Source: Polaromonas sp.
GTDB lineage: Bacteria > Pseudomonadota > Gammaproteobacteria > Burkholderiales > Burkholderiaceae_C
Direction of reading: 5' to 3'
Assembly: GCF_016185115.1 (NCBI RefSeq)
Contig: NZ_JACPOF010000015.1
Coordinates: 372,001 to 436,000, forward strand
DNA: 64,000 bases
Part shown: positions 1 to 7,920 of the stretch, one piece after another
Layout: each line of letters starts with the position of its first letter
Position numbering within the stretch: position 1 is the stretch's first letter
Notes under the pieces: generated by a model
Database searches by the model: none
Seen by the model: the letters and a program-made list of their open reading frames with translations, nothing else
Told to the model about the DNA's origin: nothing
Position numbers and translations under genes: made by a program

Positions 1-657
1 AAGCAGCTTACTGCTAACGCTCGAGTCCAAGTGCAGACTCTGCTCGCCTCGGAAGCTGGATCCACACTGGCTTCCATTTCCACATGGGCGGATGAGCGTA
101 AAAATTCCACCACTGCGCGCTGGCATTTTTTGAACTTCCCGCGCACCAGTTGCAATTACGACCAAGCCAGGGACTGCCCCGACGGCAACTGCCTTCTGGG
201 TGCCATCGACCGGCAGTTGAATATTTTGAAGTCTGATGCCACTGACCTTCAGAGGCTGCAAGCCCTCAAATACTTGGTCCATTTCATCGGTGACCTTCAC
301 CAGCCGCTGCACCTGGGCTATTTGGACGACAGGGGTGGAAACCAGTATCAAATCCAGGCTTATAAACGCGGTTCCAACCTTCACGCACTTTGGGATTCTG
401 GATTGATCAAATTTGTCTCGGACGACACGAAGGTCTGGGTAGACAGGCTTTTTACCAGACCGTTACCTGCCCGTGTCAACCTGATCGATCTCGTCCGCGT
501 GGCTGAAGAGTCTTGCCGCGTCGTGGCGACGCCCGGGTTCTATCCCGACCGGAAGGTAGAGGCACCTTATGTGGACCGTTGGACTCCAGTCCTGGAGCAG
601 CAACTGGTGTTGGCCGGCGCCCGGTTGACCCGGATCTTGAATAGACTCTGGCCTTAA
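1..657 (+). CDS. S1/P1-type nuclease, 5' end outside window
   Basis: The reading frame is open from the first base and ends with TAA at 655-657, so the start lies upstream; a GTG at 31 is only an internal candidate. The product matches the zinc-dependent S1/P1 nuclease family, secreted or periplasmic enzymes that cut single-stranded DNA and RNA. Visible family motifs are STWADE, WHFLNFP, the HFIGDLHQPLH metal-binding block and NLHALWDSGLI. About 218 residues are present; the missing N-terminus should carry the signal peptide and the N-terminal Trp ligand. It looks like an ordinary chromosomal gene at the edge of the accessory region. The family call is firm; the native substrate is unknown. 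Confidence 0.88.
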   Translation, partial: KQLTANARVQVQTLLASEAGSTLASISTWADERKNSTTARWHFLNFPRTSCNYDQARDCPDGNCLLGAIDRQLNILKSDATDLQRLQALKYLVHFIGDLHQPLHLGYLDDRGGNQYQIQAYKRGSNLHALWDSGLIKFVSDDTKVWVDRLFTRPLPARVNLIDLVRVAEESCRVVATPGFYPDRKVEAPYVDRWTPVLEQQLVLAGARLTRILNRLWP

Positions 658-747
658 AACGAAACGGCTTGCAGTTCGCTTGGCAGGCACTGTCCAGCCG
701 GACTTGTCTTAAAACTCGGCTTCCATGAGTTGTTAACATTGGATCCC

Positions 748-1188
748 ATGAACATAGCTGTTGCTCTGAAGTCCGAGATTTCCCGCGTGTCGCGCAAAGA
801 GATGCGTGCCGAATTCCAAACTCTCAAGAAAGTCACTACCAAACTACGCGCTGACAATGCCGAACTCAAACGCCGGTTGTTGGAGTTGGAAAAGGCAATC
901 AAGCTGTTGAGCAAAGCCGCTGGAAGTGGTCGGGCACGAAATTCAACGGCGAAAGAGGCTGGAGCTGAAAAGTCAGTTGAGCGCTTCAGCGCCAAAGGCA
1001 TTGCCGCTCAGCGCAAGCGTCTGGGCCTGTCGGCTGCGGATATGGGAAAACTGATCGGTGTTTCAGGTGCTACGGTTTATCTCTGGGAAAAGGGCCAGAC
1101 GCGCCCACGACCGACTCAGATGACGGGAATATCTGCGGTACGGCAGATGGGACGCCGTGACGCCCGGTCCAAACTAGACGAGTCATAG
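748..1188 (+). CDS. Coiled-coil protein with C-terminal XRE helix-turn-helix
   Basis: A 146-residue protein. Residues about 10-55 are rich in charged heptads (LKKVTTKLRADNAELKRRL), predicting a coiled coil. Residues about 85-130 form a Cro/CI-type helix-turn-helix: QRKRLGLSAADMGKLIGVS, then ATVYLWEKGQTRPRP. This layout is typical of small regulators in Burkholderiales. I chose the ATG at 748 over an upstream TTG at 730 because the TTG would add only a few non-conserved residues; no strong ribosome-binding site is visible for either. It converges on the DUF3987 gene, with a strong hairpin between them. Target genes are unknown. Confidence 0.7.
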   Translation: MNIAVALKSEISRVSRKEMRAEFQTLKKVTTKLRADNAELKRRLLELEKAIKLLSKAAGSGRARNSTAKEAGAEKSVERFSAKGIAAQRKRLGLSAADMGKLIGVSGATVYLWEKGQTRPRPTQMTGISAVRQMGRRDARSKLDES

Positions 1189-1230
1189 CCGTCCAGCCGG
1201 CCTTCGTTTGACTTCAAATGGATCGGTTGG

Positions 1231-1263
1231 CGGCTATTTGGCTACTCAGTAGCCAAATAGCCG
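1231..1263. terminator. 33-nt perfect hairpin between convergent genes
   Basis: Two 16-nt arms (1231-1246 and 1248-1263) are perfect inverted repeats around one central base. The left arm reads CGGCTATTTGGCTACT. The hairpin sits between the stops of the convergent XRE and DUF3987 genes, so a two-way transcription barrier is the simplest reading. Neither side has the uridine run expected of an intrinsic terminator. A recombination or protein-binding site at an element boundary is therefore also possible. Confidence 0.5.
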
Positions 1264-1277
1264 CGACCGAGAGCTCG

Positions 1278-2834
1278 TTACTTCAGATACACCCCTGGCC
1301 AAAGTTCGTAACCGTCGTTCGTAACCTCTGGTTTGACTGGTTCACGAACATACCATGGCCTGTCAAATCGTGAGAATCGTTGTGGTCGCTCATCTATGGG
1401 GTGGACCGGAACTGGCGGGGGAGGGAACCAGTCAGCAAGATGAACATGCCATGAGTCCCCTTTGCTTCCCCAAACTTTCACCTTATTCCTATGCTCGAGC
1501 CCTTTGAGCGTCTCCCAAAGCCGGTCTATTTGTCGTAGATGGCGTGGTGCGTATCTGCACAAGTAGGGTCCCGGAACGGATCTTTCCTTCGCAAATCGGG
1601 GGGCGATCCTGTCGGTGATGAACTCTTCGAGACTGATCATGTCCAGCTCAAGTTGCGACCGGGGGGAAAACCGCTTGCGAAATTGATTTAGAAACCAGGC
1701 AGCGAGCTTGATGGCGTTCCGGATGACCTCCACTGAAATGGGACCATTCCTTTTCTCCATTATGTGCAAGATGGCGGCAATCCTCGCGGCGTTTTCGGTG
1801 CTTTTGGAAGCGGCGCCTCGCATGTCGAAGAAGCGTTTTCCTTCGCCCAGTTCCTTTTCAATTTCACGAGAGTACCAGGCCAACAGTTCGGACGCTGGCT
1901 TGCTAAGCGTCAACTCTTGCGGCTTGGGAACCTCAGGCCCTTCGTATTCCTTCAAAAGTTCACGCACGCGCGCGTGATACGGCTCGATGATTTCCTTGCT
2001 GATATCTATAAATTCTTCAAGTCTTGCTCCTTGCGTCGATTTGGGACGAGCGTAAAGAATACGGCTCGAAAATCCTGTCGCATGGAAGAGCTTGCCTCGA
2101 TCTTCAAGGTAGTTGTCCGTAACGCCTGGTTGGCTCTGGATATAAATGCTCAACCGGCAGTCACTCAGAACAACTCTTTTGCGCGTGATACGGTCCGAAC
2201 TCCAATTTCCGGCTTCCCAAAGCTTGTTGTGCATCCCTAAGTCGCTCAACACACCGCTTTTGAAAACTGTGATTCCCTCGTCGGTAATAAGCCCCGCGTA
2301 TGGGTAAGTCGAGTGAAGATGCTGAGCCAATGCCGGCCCTGTTGATTCAACCACCAGCATTTGGGCAAATTTCCGCTTTTCAGGCTCTTCCAATAGCAGC
2401 TCTTCCAGGCGATCTTCCTCTTCGTCGGTACATTCATCGCGCGCGCATAGCTTGGAAATCAGCTTTCGGATCTCTTTGACTTTCTGCTTCCAAAGTGCCA
2501 CGTTCGCTTGATATTCGTGCTCATGCTCTTCTGCAAGAAGTGCTTGCGCTGCATTGAATAATCGTATGTGAAGAAACGCTATGTCGTCGATGGCACTTTT
2601 GCGTTCTCCGGACCCTGCATCAATGAGAATAATCAGTGTTGAAGGCGATTTTTTATTCTCTCGCCATTTAACATCGTAAAGACCCTGGCAGACCGATGCG
2701 CATGCCGCCAATACTGAGCAAGCCCCCATTTCGACTGGGGTTTGATTGGTGCGTTGGATAAAGTGGGTAGCGCCGGCAATTACTGGCATCAATGCTTCAC
2801 ATGGGAATGGTGGATCAAAAGTTTCGTTTTCCAT
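1278..2834 (-). CDS. DUF3987 family protein (helicase/primase-associated, element-borne)
   Basis: A 518-residue protein. Its N-terminal half carries GSGERKSA near residues 73-80, the degenerate P-loop typical of DUF3987 proteins, followed by a charged helical insertion (about 110-150) and the TDEGITVF and FSSRILYARP blocks. DUF3987 proteins are common on prophages, satellites and plasmids, where they are thought to act in replication initiation as primase/helicase-like ATPases. It is the last gene of a leftward set with ORF513, the AlpA-like regulator and ORF86. The start is the ATG at 2834, with weak SD. The family call is good; the replication role is inferred. Confidence 0.75.
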   Translation of the reverse strand: MENETFDPPFPCEALMPVIAGATHFIQRTNQTPVEMGACSVLAACASVCQGLYDVKWRENKKSPSTLIILIDAGSGERKSAIDDIAFLHIRLFNAAQALLAEEHEHEYQANVALWKQKVKEIRKLISKLCARDECTDEEEDRLEELLLEEPEKRKFAQMLVVESTGPALAQHLHSTYPYAGLITDEGITVFKSGVLSDLGMHNKLWEAGNWSSDRITRKRVVLSDCRLSIYIQSQPGVTDNYLEDRGKLFHATGFSSRILYARPKSTQGARLEEFIDISKEIIEPYHARVRELLKEYEGPEVPKPQELTLSKPASELLAWYSREIEKELGEGKRFFDMRGAASKSTENAARIAAILHIMEKRNGPISVEVIRNAIKLAAWFLNQFRKRFSPRSQLELDMISLEEFITDRIAPRFAKERSVPGPYLCRYAPRHLRQIDRLWETLKGLEHRNKVKVWGSKGDSWHVHLADWFPPPPVPVHPIDERPQRFSRFDRPWYVREPVKPEVTNDGYELWPGVYLK

Positions 2835-2933
2835 AGTTCTTAAAAGGTTGAGGACGAAAGACGTAGTGCTTCATCGCTATCGAAATTGCATACCCCCTGA
2901 AGAGATTGTGAAAATGGGAGGCTGTGGTGCCGC

Positions 2934-3194
2934 CTAGTGCTTCAAAGCAGTCTTCTTCGCGTGATCCTTGACCTCCTGCTCAATAAGACATGAAAGGATG
3001 TCGCGCTCAATCTTCATGCCTGCGATTTTGAAATGCGACATCTGCAGATTTCTGAGCGACTTGAGCTGTGCGGGCGTGAATGTAGGGTCAGCCTTACGAA
3101 GTGGGATTTCCTTTGCTAGAAAAAGGTCTCGCTCGAATGCGATGTTTTTTCGGGCTTCCAAAAGCTTTTCGAGCTTGGTGCCTATGACTTTCAT
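2934..3194 (-). CDS. Small basic helical protein, 86 aa, unknown
   Basis: A longer frame opens upstream, but an ATG at 3194 is preceded by AAAGGAGATCACCTAT, a near-ideal ribosome-binding site, and this fixes the start. The 86-residue product is charged and predicted mostly helical, with no recognised domain and a basic C-terminus (KDHAKKTALKH). It lies between the AlpA-like regulator and the DUF3987 gene on the same strand, about 100 bp upstream of the latter. It is probably co-transcribed and part of the same element. The gene is well supported; the function is unknown. Confidence 0.65.
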   Translation of the reverse strand: MKVIGTKLEKLLEARKNIAFERDLFLAKEIPLRKADPTFTPAQLKSLRNLQMSHFKIAGMKIERDILSCLIEQEVKDHAKKTALKH

Positions 3195-3491
3195 ATAGGT
3201 GATCTCCTTTGCATATCCAATAAAAAACGAATCCAAGTCGGACGCACGGGACCTCCAGCGCCCAAGAAAATTGCTCCTTTTTTCCAGAAAGATAGTGACA
3301 AACAACATGAATCACTACGGAATAGATGCCCTCAGGTTTGATTTGGTAAGTGGGTCAAAGCAGTCAGGAAATCGGCCAGCCTTTAGTCCTGGGGTGGTGT
3401 AGCGGTCCACCCGGGACCCAATGAACTCCACGCGGGGATGATGGTTAAACGCCTCCTAAATTAGTGGGCAGTTGCACAGGGTTGATGTTTG

Positions 3492-3857
3492 CTAGCGACC
3501 CTTTGCTTTGCTAGAATTCACAAGGCGCGGTGAACGGCCTGCGGCAATACGTGCACTGAGCCAAACGGAGATCTCCTCCACGACCCAGTAATTCTTCTTC
3601 TCGCCGAATGGTTTTGAAACGGTGGGAAAATCTGGGTCAAATTTGGGGTCGTCGGGGTCCTGCAGGCTGTACAACGTGGTGCGACTAATGTCGAGCCACT
3701 TCAGAAGGGATTCTTGAGCAATCACCTCAACAGAAAATTTGCGGCTTGCTTGACAGGAGCACTTCGCAGCGGTTTCGAGTGCTTCCGATGGGTTAGGTGA
3801 CGTGCGACTAACCCCCGTGAAGATTTCAGTTGGGACTGCAGGTTTGATTAAAGGCAT
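3492..3857 (-). CDS. AlpA-like helix-turn-helix regulator
   Basis: A 121-residue protein. Residues about 50-110 hold an AlpA/excisionase-type winged helix: LLKWLDISRTTLYSLQ, a DPDFP loop, then WVVEEISVWL. This pattern is found in AlpA proteins of P4-like satellites and CP4-57, which activate integrase or excision genes. The chosen ATG at 3857 has GGAGAA six bases upstream; an alternative ATG at 3914 would add 19 residues without a good site. It sits in a leftward set with ORF513, ORF86 and DUF3987, supporting a mobile-element origin. No integrase target is visible nearby. Confidence 0.7.
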   Translation of the reverse strand: MPLIKPAVPTEIFTGVSRTSPNPSEALETAAKCSCQASRKFSVEVIAQESLLKWLDISRTTLYSLQDPDDPKFDPDFPTVSKPFGEKKNYWVVEEISVWLSARIAAGRSPRLVNSSKAKGR

Positions 3858-4289
3858 AGGTTCTCCGTTTACTTTCGGGGAACCTGAAGTCTTTAGTTCC
3901 GCCGGGGCCACCATGGCTTGGTTGAACTGTAAAAAAAGCGCCGGTTTAAGTCTCGGGGAGAGTTTTCAACGCCGACAGATTCCGACGCCGCGTCGAAGGT
4001 GTGCTTATCTCGACGCCCTTACGGAGCGGTGAACCCAGATGTATGGATTTGCCGAAAAGAGAAGGCCGGGATAGACGGGAGATGGATGCATCGTTCAGCC
4101 GATGTCAGCTGGCATTTACTTCATTGGTAAATTCAGCAGCAAAGAATTTCCTGTCGAAAACCTCTTGCTGGCTTTTAGTCGGGATCGACGCACCTAAACG
4201 ATGCTGAGTGAAAGATAGACACGTTTTACCGGATGAGATGAGGCTACTGCTCGACTCGCTGAAAAACGCTCTTGATAGTCACGGGGGAT
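3858..4289. other. Gap without a supported gene
   Basis: This 432-bp stretch lies between the AlpA-like gene and ORF513. Short frames exist (for example 4001-4207 +), but none has a convincing ribosome-binding site or recognisable protein. It probably carries the promoter of the AlpA-like gene; I could not place a clear -35/-10 pair. Confidence 0.5.
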
Positions 4290-5831
4290 CTACTCCGGAA
4301 GTATTCTCCACGCCGTCTCTTGAATGAGGGCGTTGATTATGTCCGGGGTGTCGACGATGTAGCCAGGATTATTTGTACGGCTCAGGTCTGCCACAATTTT
4401 CGCAATGGCGGAGCGGAATGCGAACTCTTGTTGTATCAACTCTTGATGCCCGCGGAGTGCATTGGTAAACCATTCAAAACGATACGTAAGGAAGTGCCGG
4501 TGTTCCTCAGGAATCTCATCAACCGTGATGTCAGGTATAGGCAGAGGTGCTTGCTTAAATGAAGTTGTGACACGTTTGCCTTGGGTTTTCTGCCCAGGCC
4601 AATACGGCATAACTTCCGTGCCATCCATCTGCGTGTGCCAGACACAGCAGAACGCAGCAATCATCTCCAGCACGCTCACCAGCGCTGTTCGGTCCTGAAA
4701 TAGTCCTTTTCCATTTCTTCCCCATACTGCGCGCGTGTGCAGGAGGTTAGTTGCGGCTTCCACAATGCTGTTGAAACCTGGAGGCTTGATTTTCGAGTCC
4801 AGGGCTAGTTGCATGAGGGAGATGATTTCCTCACGATATTTGTTCGCAACCTCACACACCTTCTGGATTTCTATAAATTCATGTTCCTCATCTTGTTCGG
4901 CGGTCAGGATCAGATTAGTTAATCTTTTTAGCGGGAGGCGGATTGGGGTGACCGAAATTTGAGGCACGGCCTGCATCAACAGCTTTGAGTAGCCAATGTG
5001 TAGATGCTGCTCATCAAGCGACAGAACGTGGCTAAAGAGGATCTCATCCAATGGTGCAACGTTTAGCGGCCCTGACACCTGAAACTTTCCGAGTTCATCA
5101 GCCAAAGCTTTGAATGCAGACGCTTTGCCTATCGGATCTGCGGCGTACGCAGCGGAGAGGGCTTGCGGAACAAGTTGTAGAACACTGTTTTTCCACTCAC
5201 CCAGCCCCCTGTATGCATCGCCGATTCTCTGAATAGATTCATGACTCAACTCGGCGCTGAGATAAGCTTTCAAGTCAGCCACCAACCAAACTTGCTCTTG
5301 ATTTTTTTTATAGCCGTAAGCGTCTCCAAAAGCCAATGACCAGTTTTCCAGGTTCGGCGGACGCAACAAATCAAAGAGCCTCTGGTTTCTCATCATCAGT
5401 CGCTTCAACGTATACAGCACTTTGAAGGTAGTTGACTTGTTGGTTTTGGCATGATCCCCTATCTTTCTGCCTGTGATTATGGGAATCCAATTCTGTATGG
5501 TTTCGAAAGCATCGTTCGCTTCTGGTTTTATTGTTCCGGGCCAAAGCTCATGCGTAAGGCTTTCGTATGTGCACTGCGATGGTGCTAGCGCGCGCCTGTT
5601 TCCCAGCTGAAAGTCACTGTCAAATATCTTTTTACGGCGGACGTTGTTCAGTCCTTCGCGAATCAGGATTGACAGACGGCTTCTGTGTGACAGTGAGCCC
5701 CCGAAAACCACCACCTCGCTTCGATGTTTTGCGTATTTGCTGTCGAAGAAATACTCTTTCGAAAAAACGTCGATTCCCACCGCTTCATTCTGAATTTCTT
5801 CCAAGACAAAATTTCGAGTCAATTTATCCAT
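4290..5831 (-). CDS. Unrecognised 513-aa protein of the putative element
   Basis: A long intact frame starting at ATG 5831 (GGTGA eight bases upstream), with a GTG at 5849 as alternative. I do not recognise a family. The N-terminal part is basic and polar (SHRSRLSILIREGLNNVRRKK); the middle is predicted helical; the C-terminal third holds aromatic-rich stretches (MPYWPGQKT, RHFLTYRFEWF). There is no signal peptide, membrane segment, P-loop, or evident tyrosine- or serine-recombinase motif. It is first in a leftward set with AlpA, ORF86 and DUF3987 genes, so it probably belongs to the same element. A truncated IS21 gene lies just upstream. Confidence 0.6.
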   Translation of the reverse strand: MDKLTRNFVLEEIQNEAVGIDVFSKEYFFDSKYAKHRSEVVVFGGSLSHRSRLSILIREGLNNVRRKKIFDSDFQLGNRRALAPSQCTYESLTHELWPGTIKPEANDAFETIQNWIPIITGRKIGDHAKTNKSTTFKVLYTLKRLMMRNQRLFDLLRPPNLENWSLAFGDAYGYKKNQEQVWLVADLKAYLSAELSHESIQRIGDAYRGLGEWKNSVLQLVPQALSAAYAADPIGKASAFKALADELGKFQVSGPLNVAPLDEILFSHVLSLDEQHLHIGYSKLLMQAVPQISVTPIRLPLKRLTNLILTAEQDEEHEFIEIQKVCEVANKYREEIISLMQLALDSKIKPPGFNSIVEAATNLLHTRAVWGRNGKGLFQDRTALVSVLEMIAAFCCVWHTQMDGTEVMPYWPGQKTQGKRVTTSFKQAPLPIPDITVDEIPEEHRHFLTYRFEWFTNALRGHQELIQQEFAFRSAIAKIVADLSRTNNPGYIVDTPDIINALIQETAWRILPE

Positions 5832-5909
5832 TGCACAGTCACCAAGCACGAGTTGTTGCAGGTTTTTGAAACTGAGAGCAGCCTTTGGTCATCAATTCAA
5901 AACGGCAAA

Positions 5910-6185
5910 TCATACGCGGAACAACCAATGAAGGACTGTGTAGATCTGTCTTAAAGTACGCCGCTGTTTACGCGATTTTGTTACCTCCGTTACCAGCCAT
6001 GCGGCCCGCTTTTTGGCATAGGGATCAAGCTTGCTTGGCCTGGCCCACCTGGTATACCGCGGCTCGCTCTCCTCGGATGTGAGGTACTTCTTTATCGTGT
6101 TGCGTGCGAGGCCTGCACGCCTTGCCATTTTGCGCATGTACATATGCTCTCGCAGTGCCCAGCGCCTGATGGCGTTGAATCTCAC
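5910..6185 (-). pseudogene. istA: IS21-family transposase (IstA) N-terminal remnant
   Basis: The 91-residue frame begins at a GTG and matches only the N-terminus of IS21-type IstA: a helix-turn-helix (MARRAGLARNTIKKYL) followed by PSKLDPYAKKRAAWL and TKSRKQRRTLRQIY. Full IstA is about 400-500 residues with a DDE catalytic domain; here the frame ends in unrelated sequence after about 85 matching residues, and no IstB partner is seen. It is an insertion-sequence relic, consistent with past rearrangement at the upstream edge of the ORF513 set. Confidence 0.75.
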
Positions 6186-6482
6186 CAGGTCTATTACTCC
6201 AGAGTTCCCCTGCTTTTGAAAATTTGCGGGGTAGGGCCCACGTGGATCAGGTCTCGATGGAAATCACCACTCTTTACGGGTTGGATTTCAGCAGCGTTCA
6301 AAGCCGACGGCGAATTTTCGGCCATTTGCGCATTAGGCCGCTGCTGAGGGATCCCGGGAGTAACTTGAAGGCACTAACAATAAATTGCAGCCTTACAACA
6401 ATTGCACAATATATTTTTAGACGTTCTTGGACGTCTTTGGATTACGTTGAACCCTAGTGACATATCTGCGGAAAAGTTTTGG
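6186..6482. other. Non-coding stretch with two 10-bp phased repeats
   Basis: No supported gene. Just upstream of the small-gene promoter, GACGTTCTTG (6420-6429) is followed directly by GACGTCTTTG (6430-6439), with a weaker third copy at 6440-6449. The first ACGT/ACGTC units also form a 5-bp inverted repeat. The 10-bp spacing would place the repeats on one DNA face, so an upstream regulator site is possible. Confidence 0.3.
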
Positions 6483-6511
6483 TTGCATAGCTCACGCCTA
6501 ATAAGTATTGT
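6483..6511 (+). promoter_or_regulatory. Candidate sigma70 promoter of the 44-aa gene
   Basis: TTGCAT at 6483-6488, a 17-bp spacer, then TATTGT at 6506-6511. The predicted start point near 6518 coincides with the first arm of the leader hairpin. This is a sequence-only prediction. Confidence 0.4.
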
Positions 6512-6516
6512 GCTAT

Positions 6517-6543
6517 CACTGGTTCTTTTCCAGTGTTCTTTTT
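6517..6543 (+). terminator. Terminator-like hairpin in the leader of the 44-aa gene
   Basis: CACTGG (6517-6522) and CCAGTG (6530-6535) form a 6-bp stem with a 7-nt loop, followed by TTCTTTTT and then directly by the Shine-Dalgarno AAGGAAG. The placement suits an attenuator or an mRNA-stabilising 5' hairpin. It could also be the terminator of something upstream, but no gene ends there. Confidence 0.45.
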
Positions 6544-6554
6544 AAGGAAGTTTT

Positions 6555-6689
6555 ATGACTAGTGATATCGAATGCGACGACGACGAAGGCAATCAACACG
6601 GTGAAAGTCAAAATATCTACGACGATCCATACTACATCGATGCCATGATTCAAATTGTGGTGCAGGAAACTGGCTCTTACTGGCCTTAA
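6555..6689 (+). CDS. Small acidic protein, 44 aa, unknown
   Basis: ATG at 6555 follows AAGGAAG with a 4-bp gap; TAA is at 6687-6689. The product is strongly acidic at the N-terminus (DIECDDDEGN) and ends DDPYYIDAMIQIVVQETGSYWP split over a tyrosine/aspartate-rich and a hydrophobic segment. It has no signal peptide and no family I recognise. Support comes from context: a candidate promoter and hairpin upstream and a clear terminator 22 bp downstream. It could be a DNA-mimic-like or element-encoded accessory protein, but this is speculation. Confidence 0.55.
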   Translation: MTSDIECDDDEGNQHGESQNIYDDPYYIDAMIQIVVQETGSYWP

Positions 6690-6710
6690 ACATATTTGAC
6701 CAAGGAATAG

Positions 6711-6742
6711 ACAGGCCACACTATTGAGTCTGGCCTGTTTTC
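6711..6742 (+). terminator. Intrinsic terminator after the 44-aa gene
   Basis: ACAGGCCA (6711-6718) pairs perfectly with TGGCCTGT (6731-6738) across a 12-nt loop, and the second arm runs into TTT. It is placed just after the small gene's stop and before the C-terminus of the convergent IclR gene. Confidence 0.6.
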
Positions 6743-6921
6743 ACAAAGCAGGGGGCGTCTGAATTTCCTGGCGGTGATAGGGACTCGACGTTCAGCACTT
6801 TTCCCGACATCCCAACATTTGCAGAGACTGGGCATCCTGGATTCGAAGTACTAAGTGTCTGGCAATGTTCGCTCCAAAACACCCCTCCCCCCGCCATTGC
6901 TGCGTTGCTTGGCCAGCGATA

Positions 6922-7710
6922 TTACCGAGTTGACTTGACAGTCCCGCGATACCCGAGAGCATAGGAGATAGCGTCGCCGCACTCCTTGTTGGCTTTTCCC
7001 CATCTTTCAAGGTCAGCCAAGGTTGCGCCTTCAGATTGCGCCATTAGTCCTAAGACGCCAGCCGGCTCTCCGCCTTCAGAAAAGAAAGTGGCTGCGGACC
7101 CTCTGACCGCTTCATGCCATTCACCTTTGTTGATGGCGTACCCTCGCTTTTTGGTTTCTTCAATACGCTTCAGAAGGTCTTTGGCGGTTATTGAGTGGTG
7201 AGATTCCTCATCAACCTTTTTAAATAGCCACTTTTGTTGAGAGGCGGGTAGCGTCGCCATATAGGCCAGCTGAATGGCCACCAAGTCGTGTCCACCAGGG
7301 AGGAATTCCCAGAATTTCATTCTCCCGCCTATTGGCCATCGCCGAAGAGGGTGGGGGTTGGGTGCTCCGATCTGCTCAAGAAACTGCAACTCGTCGCCAG
7401 AAACTACCACCACATGCACCAGTTGCCCTGTGCGTCTGGCCAAGTCCTCTGCATAGGGTGAGAAGCTCCGTTTCAATGTCGAGCGGCTGAGCACCTCGTA
7501 GCCTATTTCCCAAGCTTTGAGGGTGGGCAGATAGCGACCACTTTCCGCATCCTGTTTGATGTACCCACACTCGGTCAGCGTCTGCATGAAGCGATGAACG
7601 TTGCTTTTCGTCATCCCCAGTTCTTGACTCACCTCGGTCACTCCACGAGCACGTTCGCTTTTCGCCAACGCTTCAAGAACGGCCAGTCCTTTAACAAGTG
7701 TTTTATCCAT
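6922..7710 (-). CDS. IclR-family transcriptional regulator
   Basis: A 262-residue protein with the two-domain IclR layout. An N-terminal winged helix (about 1-65; VTEVSQELGMTKSNVHRFMQ, then GYIKQD) is followed by an effector domain (about 80-255; GYAINKGEWHEAVRG, GVLGLMA). It is divergent from the Bug-FAH-DUF4392 operon, with 210 bp between starts. That gap holds a good promoter and an overlapping inverted repeat, so local control of the operon is likely. The effector is unknown; IclR proteins can repress or activate. Confidence 0.9.
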   Translation of the reverse strand: MDKTLVKGLAVLEALAKSERARGVTEVSQELGMTKSNVHRFMQTLTECGYIKQDAESGRYLPTLKAWEIGYEVLSRSTLKRSFSPYAEDLARRTGQLVHVVVVSGDELQFLEQIGAPNPHPLRRWPIGGRMKFWEFLPGGHDLVAIQLAYMATLPASQQKWLFKKVDEESHHSITAKDLLKRIEETKKRGYAINKGEWHEAVRGSAATFFSEGGEPAGVLGLMAQSEGATLADLERWGKANKECGDAISYALGYRGTVKSTR

Positions 7711-7831
7711 CGATACCTTTGAGGCGGAATTCGTGCCGCGGTTGGGCGGCGAGTTACTAGTTAGGAATTATGCATTCGCTCATTTGGACGCTCTGTCGAG
7801 CGAGCGTGGCAAGGCGCTAGCAAAACCCTCA

Positions 7832-7860
7832 TTGACACAAAAATTTGGAACCGTTAGGAT
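7832..7860 (+). promoter_or_regulatory. Sigma70 promoter of the Bug-FAH operon
   Basis: A perfect -35 (TTGACA, 7832-7837), a 17-bp spacer and TAGGAT (7855-7860). The predicted start near 7867 is about 54 bp upstream of the Bug ATG at 7921 and falls inside the inverted repeat at 7866-7883. Confidence 0.65.
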
Positions 7861-7865
7861 AAATA

Positions 7866-7883
7866 ATAGAACAAGCGTTCTAT
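7866..7883. promoter_or_regulatory. Operator-like inverted repeat at the start point
   Basis: ATAGAAC, AAGC, GTTCTAT: perfect 7-bp arms around a 4-bp spacer, directly at the predicted transcription start. A repressor bound here would block initiation or clearance. The divergent IclR protein is the natural candidate; this is inferred from position. Confidence 0.5.
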
Positions 7884-7920
7884 ATGTTGATACGATATCT
7901 TGAAGAAATAGGAGATTGTT

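Noticed and set aside
1764..2240. 158-codon plus-strand frame
   Set aside because: Shadow of the DUF3987 gene, no start signal.
3404..3418. GGTCC-ACCCG-GGACC inverted repeat
   Set aside because: Only 5-bp arms in a GC-rich stretch; likely by chance.
4001..4207. 68-codon plus-strand frame between AlpA and ORF513
   Set aside because: No ribosome-binding site, no family, opposite to the direction of the module.
6792..7010. 72-codon minus-strand frame overlapping the IclR C-terminus
   Set aside because: No ribosome-binding site or family match; overlaps an established gene out of frame.
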